64,000 nt of DNA from Rhodovulum sp. 12E13. Lineage in GTDB: Bacteria > Pseudomonadota > Alphaproteobacteria > Rhodobacterales > Rhodobacteraceae. Below, piece by piece: positions 44,641 through 55,532 of this stretch. The stretch's first letter is position 1. Every line of letters begins with the position of its first letter. The position numbers and the translations under genes were made by a program. The notes under the pieces are model-generated. The model was not told the origin of the DNA and made no database searches. It saw only the letters and a program-made list of their open reading frames with translations. Location: NCBI RefSeq assembly GCF_003340565.1, contig NZ_QPLK01000007.1, positions 62,001 through 126,000 on the forward strand. Direction: 5' to 3'.

Positions 44641-44830
44641 CCGCGCCGATCCTGCGGCCGGCGACATACCCGCCCCGCGCGGCGACGCCAACGCCGGCGG
44701 GGCCGTGCCGGGCGAACGGAGCGCGTGACGGGCACCCGACGGCCGCCGGGCAGATCGGCGCCGCAGTGCAGACCAAGGCCGCGTGACCTCGCGGCGCGCT
44801 TGCGCCGGCGGCACGATCGGGCGGCCGTCC

Positions 44831-47236
<2,406 letters not shown>

Positions 47237-47598
47237 GCGTTTCCTCCTGTGGTCCCATGGGCGGCAGGGGGGCCGCCCCTTGCGCAGAGAGTTCGCGCTA
47301 ACGGTCCGGGCCGCCTTGATGCAGGTCAACAGCGCAAGGCCCGAGTGAGACGAGATGCCCCTGCCGCCGGCCCCCGTGCGCTGTGCTCCTGCCCGATATC
47401 GCGGCAAGGCGGCGCTCGCCCGTCCGCCCGCGCCCCGATCGGCGGGCGCCCCACCCGCCCACCCGCGCCCCCCGCCCGGGCCGCAGGCGGACGGGCGAGC
47501 CTTGTGCCTTGCCGGCTTCTTTCTGTCTCAAATACGCACGTCGCCCCGGCTGCCATCAGGTGCGCGGCGTGCCTGACGCGGCCCGGTCGAATTGCCGG
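47237..47598. other. 362-bp spacer with a terminator-like inverted repeat
   Basis: No gene is seen. A 15-bp perfect inverted repeat (47414-47428 with 47486-47500, loop 57 bases, rich in C on the plus strand) probably ends the TRAP transcript. The ppsA promoter should lie in the last 150 bp. Confidence 0.5.
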
Positions 47599-49689
47599 TC
47601 AGGCGGTGCGGGGGGCGGGCGCGGTGCGGATCGACCAGCCGAGCAGGGCCAGAACAAGGGCGGCGCCGGCGAGGTTGGCCATCAGCAGATCGGGCCAGAG
47701 CGCGGCGAGCCCCGCGGCGCCGGCGGCGATCCGCAGGGGCCAGGAGATCGGCCCCTCCATCGCGCCCGCGAGCGCCGCCGACAGGCCGTAGATGCCCACG
47801 ACGCCGAAGGCGAAGACAGTGAGCGCCGCGCCCCAGTCGCCCGAGAGGAACGGGGTATAGGCGAACAGGACGGGCACGATGTAGAGGCCCTTGGCCAGCT
47901 TCCACGAGGCGACGCCGGTCGCCATGGCCGGCGACTTGGCGATGGCGGCGGCGGTGAAGGCGGCGAGCGCCACGGGGGGCGTGACATTGGAATCCTGGCT
48001 CAGCCAGAAGATGATCATGTGTGCCGAGAGCAGCGCCACCGTGGCGGCTTCGGCCGGCACGACCATCTCGCGCAGGGGTTGCGCCACCTCGATCGGCAGC
48101 GAATGCACGAGCGCGCGCGCCTCCGGCAGCGGCATGGGCGCGGCGAGGCGCGGCACCGCCTCCGGGGCGCCCAGCATGAAGATCGCCTGCGCCTGGCTCG
48201 GCAGGTCTCCGGCGGCGATGAGCGCGATCACCTCGCGGTCGCCGATCATGCCGGCGATGGCCGGCGCCGAGAGGGTGGCGAGCACGATGTAGGCCGCCGT
48301 CACCGGCAGCCCCATCCCGAGCACCAGCGAGGCGAGCGCCACCATGGCGATGGCGATCAGCAGGTTGCCGTCGGCCCAGCGGTCGATCATCAGCGAGAAG
48401 ACGTTGCCCACCCCTGCCGTCGTGATGACGTTGACCACCAGGCCCACGGCGCAAAGGAGCACCGCCGTCATCACCATCGAGCGCGCGCCGAGCGCGAGCG
48501 CCTCGAAGATGGCGCGCGGTCCCATCGGGTTGGCCGAGGCCCAGGACGCGACGATCACCGCGCCGATGCCGAAGACGGCCGCATAGTTGGGGGTGAAGCC
48601 CATGACCAGCATGGTGATCAGGAGCGAGATCGGCACGATGAAGGGGGCGCCGCCCCGCTTCAGCGCCGTCCACATGGTCTCGCCCTCGGCCTCGAGGGGC
48701 GGCAGGTTGAGCCGGCACGCCTCGATCCGCACGAAGAAGCCGACCGACAGGAAGTAGAGCAGGGCGGGCAGCGCGGCCGTGGCGACGATCGTTTCGTAGG
48801 GGATCTGGGTGAACGAGGCCATCACGAAGGCGCCCGCCCCCATGATCGGCGGCATCAGCTGCCCGCCGGTCGAGGCCGCGGCCTCGACCCCTCCGGCGAA
48901 CCTGGGCTGAAAGCCTGCCTTTTTCATCAGCGGAATGGTGATGACGCCGGTCGAGGCAGTGTTGGCCACCGCCGAGCCCGAGATCGTGCCGGTCAGGCCC
49001 GAGGAGATCACCGCGACGATGCCGGGTCCGCCCCGCACCCGCCCGGCGACCGCGGTGGCGAGCGCGATCACGAAGTCGCCCGCGCCGGAGCGGACGAGGA
49101 AGGCGCCGAAGATGATGAACAGGAACACTGTCGTCGACGAGATGCGCGCGACGGTGCCGAAGATGCCCTCGTCGTTGTAGATCGACCGCCAGAGCGTCGA
49201 CTCCCACGAGAAGCCGCGGAACTGGAACACGCCGTCGATCATCGACCCCCACTCGGCGATGTAGGTCAGCGCGATGACGATCAGGATCGGGATGACCGGC
49301 CCGGCCACCCGCCGGGTGAACTCGGTGGCCCCGATCACGAGCATGATCGCCGCCGCCCAGTCGAGCGCGCCGAAGGGCTGGGTCTCGCCGTAGAGGCGGG
49401 TGTCGTTGAGAACGAACCAGAAGGCCGAGAGGGCCGTGAGCGACCCGAGCGTGATGTCGAGGGCGGTGAGCGCGCCCGAACTCTTGCGCGAAGGGAGCAG
49501 CGGGTAGAGCGCCGACGCGAGCAGGACGAACCCGGCGAAGTGCAGGACGTTGCGCTGGAACTCCGAAATGACGCCCGGATAGAGCGCGAAGATCAGGTGG
49601 CTCGCCGAGAGCGCGGCGCAATAGATGGCGAGCACGCGGCCGGGCAGGCCCGTGGGCGACCGGAGCGGGCTGTCGTCGGTCTCCGACAT
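47599..49689 (-). CDS. TRAP transporter fused permease (DctQM type, TAXI system)
   Basis: A 696-aa membrane protein in which the small and large TRAP permease domains are joined. The N-terminal part has about four to five helices; the rest follows the DctM plan with FGAFLVRSGAGDF, GSAVANTASTGVITIPLM and GQLMPPIMGAGAFVMA. Such fusions work with TAXI-type receptors, and one is encoded 52 bp upstream. The C-terminal region has SQDSNVTPPVALAAF, a hallmark of this subgroup. ATG 49689 is chosen; GTG 49695 is possible. Substrates of TAXI systems are mostly unknown, with glutamate or dicarboxylates reported for a few. Confidence 0.92.
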   Translation of the reverse strand: MSETDDSPLRSPTGLPGRVLAIYCAALSASHLIFALYPGVISEFQRNVLHFAGFVLLASALYPLLPSRKSSGALTALDITLGSLTALSAFWFVLNDTRLYGETQPFGALDWAAAIMLVIGATEFTRRVAGPVIPILIVIALTYIAEWGSMIDGVFQFRGFSWESTLWRSIYNDEGIFGTVARISSTTVFLFIIFGAFLVRSGAGDFVIALATAVAGRVRGGPGIVAVISSGLTGTISGSAVANTASTGVITIPLMKKAGFQPRFAGGVEAAASTGGQLMPPIMGAGAFVMASFTQIPYETIVATAALPALLYFLSVGFFVRIEACRLNLPPLEAEGETMWTALKRGGAPFIVPISLLITMLVMGFTPNYAAVFGIGAVIVASWASANPMGPRAIFEALALGARSMVMTAVLLCAVGLVVNVITTAGVGNVFSLMIDRWADGNLLIAIAMVALASLVLGMGLPVTAAYIVLATLSAPAIAGMIGDREVIALIAAGDLPSQAQAIFMLGAPEAVPRLAAPMPLPEARALVHSLPIEVAQPLREMVVPAEAATVALLSAHMIIFWLSQDSNVTPPVALAAFTAAAIAKSPAMATGVASWKLAKGLYIVPVLFAYTPFLSGDWGAALTVFAFGVVGIYGLSAALAGAMEGPISWPLRIAAGAAGLAALWPDLLMANLAGAALVLALLGWSIRTAPAPRTA

Positions 49690-49741
49690 GGTCACCTGCC
49701 TGTGGGGGCGGCGCGCCGGTCCGCGCGCCGCCCGGTGCCGC

Positions 49742-50749
49742 TCACTCGGCGATCAGACGGTCGGGGATGTCGATCCCCTGCTCCTCGTAGAAGCGCGCGG
49801 CGCCGGGATGCAGCGGCACGGGCAGGCCGTTGATCGCCACCTCCAGCGACATGGCGTTGGTCGCGGGGTGGATCGCCTGCAGGAAGGGCAGGTTCTCGTA
49901 GATCGTCTTGGTGATCTGGTAGACGTGTTCTTCGGGCAGGTTCTCGTGCGTGGCGAGGAAGTTGGGCTGCGCGATCGTCTCGATATCCTCTTCCTGGCCC
50001 GGGTAGGTGCCGGCCGGAATGATGTAGCGGAACCACAGGTCGCGCCCGCCGTCGGCCTGCGCGAGTTCCTCGTCGGTGAAGTCGAGGATGGTAACGCTGT
50101 CGCTGGCCGAGGCCATGAGCTGGCTGATCGCGCCGACGGGGTCGCCCGCGGGCGTCGAGATGCCCTCGACCTGGCCGTTCTGCAGCGCCTCGGCCGAGGG
50201 GCCGTAGCCGCCTTCGACCAGCTCGAAATCCTCATAGAGGTTCACGCCGAACCCGTCGAGGATCGCCGCGTTGGAGCCGATCGTGCCCGAGTTGGCGCGG
50301 CCGAGCGCGGCCGGCTCGCCGGTGATGCCGAGGAAGTCCGAGAACGTGCCGCTCTCGACGTGCTCGTTGTCGATCACCCAGTGCTCCACGTTGGGCCAGA
50401 GCAGCGAGACCGAGCGCAGGTGCTCCTGGGGGCCGTCTCCCTCGATGGGGCCCGAGCCGGTGGCGGCGTAGAAGCCGAACAGGCCCTGAAGGATGCCGAA
50501 CTGCGCCTCGCCCTCGCGCAGAAGGCGCACGTTCTCGCCCGAGCCGGCCGACGAGACGGCCGACATGCCGATCCCGGTCGAGGGCTCCAGCCGGACCTTG
50601 GTCAGCGTGGCGACCGCGACGCCCACGGGGTAATAGGTGCCGCCCGTCGAGGCAGTGGCGAGGATGTAGCTGGCGCCGTCCTGAGCGCTGGCCTGCATCG
50701 GCAGGGCAAGGCTCGCGGCGACGAGGCCCGTGATCGCGAGATGCTTCAT
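49742..50749 (-). CDS. TAXI family TRAP transporter solute receptor
   Basis: A 335-aa periplasmic binding protein. A signal peptide ends near ASA-QDG. The TAXI signature ATASTGGTYYPVG follows directly, with SAGSGENVRLLREGEAQFGI soon after. It captures the solute and presents it to the fused permease encoded immediately downstream, giving a complete two-gene transporter. It is divergent from prmA over 351 bp, which contains a short tandem repeat. The ligand cannot be predicted from these residues. Confidence 0.93.
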   Translation of the reverse strand: MKHLAITGLVAASLALPMQASAQDGASYILATASTGGTYYPVGVAVATLTKVRLEPSTGIGMSAVSSAGSGENVRLLREGEAQFGILQGLFGFYAATGSGPIEGDGPQEHLRSVSLLWPNVEHWVIDNEHVESGTFSDFLGITGEPAALGRANSGTIGSNAAILDGFGVNLYEDFELVEGGYGPSAEALQNGQVEGISTPAGDPVGAISQLMASASDSVTILDFTDEELAQADGGRDLWFRYIIPAGTYPGQEEDIETIAQPNFLATHENLPEEHVYQITKTIYENLPFLQAIHPATNAMSLEVAINGLPVPLHPGAARFYEEQGIDIPDRLIAE

Positions 50750-50908
50750 GGTCTTCTCCCTGTTTGTGCCGCCTCCCGGGCGGCTTGGCGCGGCGGGGCG
50801 GGCGCCCCTGGCACGGCCGCCATAGAAACCGCGCAGCGCCCGCGGAGGCAAGGATTTCCTGAAGGAAAGGGCGCTTGCCCGGTCCCGCGCGGCCCGGATG
50901 GCGCTCGG

Positions 50909-50957
50909 CACGGAGGCGCGGCGGCACGGAGGTGCGGCGGCGCGGAGGCAGGCGGCG
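50909..50957. repeat. About three copies of a 16-bp tandem repeat
   Basis: CACGGAGGCGCGGCGG is followed directly by CACGGAGGTGCGGCGG (one change) and then a more diverged third unit. It lies in the 351-bp non-coding gap between the TAXI receptor and prmA, in which I see no gene. It might be a replication-slippage product or a tandem binding site. Confidence 0.6.
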
Positions 50958-51100
50958 CAGAGGCATGACGGCAGCCGCGTCCCGTCCGGGGAGGGGTGCG
51001 AGCGGGTCGGCGCAAGGTCGGGCCGGGCGAGGCCCTTGCCAGTGGCGCCCGCCCGTGACACCTCCCACCCCGCCCGTTGCGGGCCGAGCGGAGGAGACGC

Positions 51101-51973
51101 ATGGCGACATGGACGGCGCTGACCACGCTGCCGGGGCGGGAGCCCGCGGAAGCCCTCGGCACGGCGATGGAGGACATGACGCCCGCTCCCACGGGGATCG
51201 GCGTGTTCGAGATGGAGGACGGCTCGGGCCTGTGGGAGGTCGGCGGGTATTTCGACGGCCGGCCCGACGCGGCGGCGCTGGCGCTGCTGGCGGCCGCCTT
51301 CGGTGCCCGGCCCTTCGCCGTGTCGGAGCTGCCCGAGACCGACTGGGTCGCCAAGGTGCGGCGCGAACTCGCCCCGGTGCAGGCCGGCCGGTTCTACCTC
51401 TACGGCTCGCACGATGCCGACACGGTGCCCGAGGGCGTCGAGCCGCTGCTCGTCGAGGCGGCGATGGCCTTCGGCACGGGGCACCATGGCACGACGCTGG
51501 GCTGCCTGCGCGCCTTCGACCGGCTGGTGGCGCGGGGCGAGCCGCCGGGGCCCGTGGCCGATCTCGGCTGCGGCACGGCCGTTCTGGCGATGGCGGCGGC
51601 GCGGGTCTGGCCCGGCGTGCCTGTCTTCGCGTCCGACATCGACCCGGTGGCGGTCGAGGTGGCCGAGGCGAATGTGGCGGCGAACGGGCTGGCGGACCAT
51701 GTGCGCGTGCTCGAGGCGGCGGGCCTCGGCCACCCGGAGCTGCAATCGGCGCCCCCGTTCCGCCTCGTCTTCGCCAACATTCTCAAGGGGCCGCTGATCG
51801 AGCTCGCCCCCGCAGCGAGCGCCGCAATCGCCCCCGGCGGCTGGGCGATCCTGTCGGGCCTGCTGGCCGAACAGAGCGACGAGGTGGCACAGGCCTGGGA
51901 GGCCACGGGCCTCATTGTCGACCGGGCCGACGAAATCGCCGGCTGGATGACCCTTTGTCTCCGGAAAACTTGA
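51101..51973 (+). CDS. prmA: Ribosomal protein L11 methyltransferase
   Basis: A 290-aa SAM-dependent methyltransferase that trimethylates ribosomal protein L11. Motif I is VADLGCGTAVLAMAAA, preceded by AFGTGHHGTT, and the PrmA signature is FANILKGPL (NxxxxPL). It keeps the N-terminal substrate-recognition domain. GGAGGAG lies at good distance before ATG 51101. A small protein gene follows 88 bp downstream on the same strand. Confidence 0.94.
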   Translation: MATWTALTTLPGREPAEALGTAMEDMTPAPTGIGVFEMEDGSGLWEVGGYFDGRPDAAALALLAAAFGARPFAVSELPETDWVAKVRRELAPVQAGRFYLYGSHDADTVPEGVEPLLVEAAMAFGTGHHGTTLGCLRAFDRLVARGEPPGPVADLGCGTAVLAMAAARVWPGVPVFASDIDPVAVEVAEANVAANGLADHVRVLEAAGLGHPELQSAPPFRLVFANILKGPLIELAPAASAAIAPGGWAILSGLLAEQSDEVAQAWEATGLIVDRADEIAGWMTLCLRKT

Positions 51974-52061
51974 GTCTTTCCGGGGGCTTCCGCCACATTT
52001 CCGCCCCAACTTCGACGTAGGGTCATGGCAGTGTGTTCCCCCAGCGATGGAGTGGCCTGCC

Positions 52062-52415
52062 GTGAGCGAGCGACAGTACAAGCAGTTCGACAAGCGCCTG
52101 AAGCGCATCCAGCGGATTCACCGCAAGGGCGGCGGGTTCGAAGCGGCGGGCACGCTGGGGCAGAGCTACTACACCCGTCAGGCGCGACGCGGGCAGCGCG
52201 CGGTGCTGCGCCCCGCGCTGGCGATCGTCGCGGCCGTCGTGATGTTCAAGGCGCTCGCCGCGGCGTCGATGCCCGAGGGCGACTACGCGGGCCGGGTGGC
52301 CGCGCTCTCCGAGGCCGGCGTGGCCGGCCAGGCGGCGGCCTTCGTCATGGCGCCCGACCCGATCAGCCGCACGATGGCGGGCTGGATCGCGCCGCTGTTC
52401 GCCCAGCAGGGCTGA
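52062..52415 (+). CDS. Small membrane-anchored protein of unknown function
   Basis: A protein of about 117 aa. A strongly basic N-terminal part (KQFDKRLKRIQRIHRKGGGFE) precedes one hydrophobic helix (LRPALAIVAAVVMFKALAAA) and a short C-terminal helix. No recognised domain. It looks like a conserved rhodobacterial single-pass protein. GTG 52062 is preferred, giving SERQYKQFD; ATG 52047 is possible but has no ribosome site. It follows prmA and is convergent with the ExoD gene. Confidence 0.65.
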   Translation: MSERQYKQFDKRLKRIQRIHRKGGGFEAAGTLGQSYYTRQARRGQRAVLRPALAIVAAVVMFKALAAASMPEGDYAGRVAALSEAGVAGQAAAFVMAPDPISRTMAGWIAPLFAQQG

Positions 52416-52422
52416 GGCCCGC

Positions 52423-53070
52423 TCAGCCGCCCACCATCGCGCGGATCACGTTGCCGTAGAGCGCGACGGGGACCAGCGCGGCGAGCCCCATCATCGCCGT
52501 CGCGCCCACCGCGAAGAGACCGTCGCGCGTGAGCAGCGCGGTGGCGAAGAGCGCCACCGCCACGCCCAGGATCGACGATGAGAACGGCACGAGCTCCAGA
52601 AACGGCATCGCCGCCCCCGAGGCCGCGCAGGCGGCCTTGGACAGAGCGTCGAACGGCGGGCTGACGATAAGCCGCATCCGGTTGCGCGCCGTGCGGTCGA
52701 GCCAGCCGGCGAAGCGCCGCAGGCGCGGTATCGTGGCCCGCAGCCGCGCCCCCGACAGCCGGCGCCGCCGGATCATGGCGGGGAGCCAGATCCGCGGCCG
52801 GCCCGCCAGCATCTGCAGCGAGACGAGCGCGATGATCGTGCCCATCGCCGTGGGCAGGAGCGGGATGCCCGAGAGCGGCGAGACGACGATCAGCGCCAGC
52901 ACGATCAGAACAGGCAGGAACGCCGTCTCGCCGAACGCCTCGAGGACGTGCTCGAGCAGGAGCGGCTCGCGCCCCTCGAGCGTGTCGAGCCGCCGCACGG
53001 CCTCGGCCACCGGCCCCGGCGCAGCCGTGCCGGGCGCCGCCAGCGGCCCGTTCTGCGGAGCCCCCTCCAT
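52423..53070 (-). CDS. Exopolysaccharide synthesis ExoD family protein
   Basis: A 215-aa membrane protein of the ExoD family: TAFLPVLIVLALIVVSPLSGIP near the start, a LAGRPRIWLP segment, and three further hydrophobic helices. ExoD was described in Sinorhizobium as affecting exopolysaccharide production and alkali tolerance; its molecular action is unknown. ATG 53070 is used, since upstream codons are non-family. Same strand as znuB, 60 bp apart, but a functional link to zinc uptake is not implied. Confidence 0.85.
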   Translation of the reverse strand: MEGAPQNGPLAAPGTAAPGPVAEAVRRLDTLEGREPLLLEHVLEAFGETAFLPVLIVLALIVVSPLSGIPLLPTAMGTIIALVSLQMLAGRPRIWLPAMIRRRRLSGARLRATIPRLRRFAGWLDRTARNRMRLIVSPPFDALSKAACAASGAAMPFLELVPFSSSILGVAVALFATALLTRDGLFAVGATAMMGLAALVPVALYGNVIRAMVGG

Positions 53071-53130
53071 CCCGACGTGTCCTCCCGCGCCAGAGATGGC
53101 GCAGGGCGCGAAGCGGTGCAAGCGGGCAGC

Positions 53131-53928
53131 TCAGCCGCGCGCCTCGCGCAGTGCCGCCGCGCCGCGCGAGACGGCGAAGACGGCCGCCGCGGCGCAGACC
53201 ATCGAGGGGCCGGCCGGCGTATCGAACATCAGCGAGGCCTGCAGCCCCGCCAGCGCCGAGGCGCAGCCTATGACGATGGCCAGCCCGGCCATGCCCTCGG
53301 GCGTGCGCGCGACCGCGCGCGCCGCGGCGGCCGGGATCACCAGCAGCGCGGCGATCAGCAGGACGCCCACCGCCTTGATCGCGACCGCGATGGCGACGGC
53401 GAGCGTGACGGTCAGGATCGTCCGGTCACGTTCTGGCGAAAGGCCCGAGGCGATGGCGAGATCCTCGGCCACCGTCGCGGTCAGCAGGGCCGACCAGCGC
53501 CACGCGATCAGCGCGAGCACTCCCGCCGCGCCACCCCAGATCACCGCGAGATCGGTGCGCGACACCGCGAGGATGTCGCCGAAGAGGTAGCCCGACAGGT
53601 CCACCGGCACGCCGGAAAGGAACGAGACCGCCACGAGGCCGGCGGCGAGGCTCGCGTGGCTGAGAACCCCCAGCGCCGTGTCGCCCGACAGGCGCGGCCC
53701 CGCCATCCGGTCGACCGTCAGGCCGACGATCAGGGCGAGCGCGGCCGCCCCTGCGAAGATCGAGATGTCGAGCGCCAGGGCCAGCGCCACGCCAAGCAGG
53801 GTGGCGTGGGCCGTCGCGTCGCCGAAGAAGGCCATGCGGCGCCATACGACGAAGCAGCCCAGCGGCGCCGCCGCGAGGGCAGTGCCGACCCCGGCGAGGG
53901 CCGCGCGCACGAGGAAGTCGTCGAGCAT
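53131..53928 (-). CDS. znuB: Zinc ABC transporter permease ZnuB
   Basis: A 265-aa inner-membrane permease of the ABC-3 metal family, with about eight helices. Marks are GDATAHATLLGVALA and the coupling-region segment GIS-like DLSGYLFGDIL, plus AVGVLLIAALLVIPAAAA near the C-terminus. It forms the Zn2+ channel with ZnuC. It starts 5 bp after the znuC stop, the last gene of zur-znuC-znuB. Confidence 0.93.
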   Translation of the reverse strand: MLDDFLVRAALAGVGTALAAAPLGCFVVWRRMAFFGDATAHATLLGVALALALDISIFAGAAALALIVGLTVDRMAGPRLSGDTALGVLSHASLAAGLVAVSFLSGVPVDLSGYLFGDILAVSRTDLAVIWGGAAGVLALIAWRWSALLTATVAEDLAIASGLSPERDRTILTVTLAVAIAVAIKAVGVLLIAALLVIPAAAARAVARTPEGMAGLAIVIGCASALAGLQASLMFDTPAGPSMVCAAAAVFAVSRGAAALREARG

Positions 53929-53933
53929 GGGCG

Positions 53934-54845
53934 TCAGTCCTGGCCGCGCGTGGGCGACGCCGGGTCGTCTGGATGCCTCCGGGCGGCCACGTCCCACGGA
54001 TCGTGGTCGGGATCGCGGCTCTGCGGATGGTCGTGGTCGTGGCTGTGATCGTGCTCGTGGCGGTAGAGCGCGAGCGCCCCGCCCGTGCCGGTGCCGAAGA
54101 GCGCGCGGTACTCGGGGGCCGAGGCGACGTGCGCCGGCGCCCCTTCGCAGCAGACATGGCCGTTGAGGCAGATCACGCGGTCGGACGCGCTCATCACCAC
54201 GTGGAGTTCGTGGCTGACCATGACGACGGCGCAGCCCGTCTCTTCGCGCACCGCGGCGATGCGGCGGTAGAAGGCGGCCGAGCCCGGCTGGTCGAGGCCC
54301 TGGGTCGGCTCGTCGAGCAGCAAGAGGTCGGGCCGGTCGAGCAGCGCCCGCGCCAGCAGCACCCGCTGGAACTGTCCGCCCGACAGCTCGGTCATCTGGC
54401 GCGCGTGCAGGTCGGGCAGGCCGGCCGCGGCCAGCGCCTCGGCCGTCTCGGCGGCCGAGCGGCGGCGGGGCAGCGACAGGAAGCGCGACACCGTCAGCGG
54501 CAGCGTCGCGTCGATCCGCAGCATCTGCGGCACGTAGCCCACCCGCAGCCCCGCCCGGCGCACCACGCGGCCCTTGGCCGGTGCCACGGCGCCGATCAGC
54601 GCGCGCAGCAGCGTCGACTTGCCCGATCCGTTCGGCCCCACGACGGTGACGATCTCGCCCGGGCTCACGCTGAAGTCGATGCCGCGCAGCACCGTCCGCC
54701 CGGCGAGCGCGACCGACAGGCCCTGCGCCGCCACGAGCGGGCGCGACGCCGCGTCGTCGCCGGGCGCCCCTGGTGCGCCGTGCGCCCCCAGCGGGTGCCG
54801 CGCCACGTCGCCATGCGCCAGGGGGGCGGTGCGATGCGCGGTCAT
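53934..54845 (-). CDS. znuC: Zinc ABC transporter ATP-binding protein ZnuC
   Basis: A 303-aa ATPase. Walker A is GPNGSGKSTLL, the Q-loop is YVPQM, the signature is LSGGQFQRVLLARALL, and Walker B is LLLLDEPTQGLD. After the ATPase core a tail of about 45 residues is rich in His and Asp (RHEHDHSHDHDH and DPDHDPWD), probably a cytosolic zinc-binding or sensing extension. Its ATG overlaps the zur stop by four bases (ATGA). It powers zinc uptake with ZnuB and ZnuA. Confidence 0.95.
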   Translation of the reverse strand: MTAHRTAPLAHGDVARHPLGAHGAPGAPGDDAASRPLVAAQGLSVALAGRTVLRGIDFSVSPGEIVTVVGPNGSGKSTLLRALIGAVAPAKGRVVRRAGLRVGYVPQMLRIDATLPLTVSRFLSLPRRRSAAETAEALAAAGLPDLHARQMTELSGGQFQRVLLARALLDRPDLLLLDEPTQGLDQPGSAAFYRRIAAVREETGCAVVMVSHELHVVMSASDRVICLNGHVCCEGAPAHVASAPEYRALFGTGTGGALALYRHEHDHSHDHDHPQSRDPDHDPWDVAARRHPDDPASPTRGQD

Positions 54846-55462
54846 ATCGCGCCCGGCTCCCCCTTGCCCGGGGTGGACTGCCCCGACAGGCCGCCGTCGG
54901 ACAGGCAGGTGGGGCAAAGGCCCTTGGCCTCGACCACGGTCTCCTCGATGCCGAAGCCCGTCTCCTCTGCCGCGCGTGCCAGGAGGCTGCCATACAAGTC
55001 GCCGCGCGTCTCGGCCACCGCCCCGCAGGACCGGCAATGCAGGAAGGCGGGCAGGTGGCGCTCGCCCGGATGAACGCAGGCGACGAAGGCGTTGCGCCCC
55101 TCGATCCTGTGCGCGAACCCGTTGCTGACCAGAAAATCGAGCGCCCGGTAGGCGGCCGGAGGCTGCGACCCGAGCCCTTCCTTCTGCATGCGGTCGAGCA
55201 CCTCGTAGGCGCCCATCGCGCGATGTTGCTCGAGCAGGATCTCGAGCACCCGGCGACGCGCCGGCGTCAGGCGCAGCCCGCTCTGCGCGCAGTGCCGCTC
55301 GGCCGCGGCGAGGGCCGTGGCAATGCAGCGGGCGTGGTCGTGCCGGTCGAAGCCCACGGCGCCGCCGCCATTCGACGTGTGCGTGCCTGCCGAATCCGGG
55401 TCCGGGGCGGTCCTGTCAGCCGAGGCGGAGTCCGAGGGGTCGCTGGAAGGCGAGTCGCTCAT
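54842..55462 (-). CDS. zur: Zinc uptake regulator Zur (Fur family)
   Basis: A 206-aa Fur-family repressor. A winged helix (LRLTPARRRVLEILLEQHRAMGAYEVLDRM) is followed by the dimerisation domain with FLHCRSCG and a C-terminal CPTC, the structural-zinc Cys pairs. HPGERHLPAFLHC has the regulatory His residues. Its context and the Cys pattern favour Zur over Fur. It has an unusual Ser/Asp-rich N-terminal extension of about 35 residues. First gene of the zur-znuC-znuB operon and divergent from znuA, so it should repress both sides. Confidence 0.92.
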   Translation of the reverse strand: MSDSPSSDPSDSASADRTAPDPDSAGTHTSNGGGAVGFDRHDHARCIATALAAAERHCAQSGLRLTPARRRVLEILLEQHRAMGAYEVLDRMQKEGLGSQPPAAYRALDFLVSNGFAHRIEGRNAFVACVHPGERHLPAFLHCRSCGAVAETRGDLYGSLLARAAEETGFGIEETVVEAKGLCPTCLSDGGLSGQSTPGKGEPGAI

Positions 55463-55485
55463 TCGTCATCCTTGCAAAGTCGCTT

Positions 55486-55498
55486 GTTACTCAGTAAC
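55486..55498. promoter_or_regulatory. Candidate Zur operator between zur and znuA
   Basis: GTTACTCAGTAAC is a perfect palindrome around a central C, in the 70-bp gap between the divergent zur and znuA starts. Its position and AT-rich arms fit a shared Zur site. The exact consensus in this organism is not known to me. Confidence 0.55.
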
Positions 55499-55532
55499 AC
55501 TTTTTGCGCGTGAACAGAAGCGGAGGGGTCCA

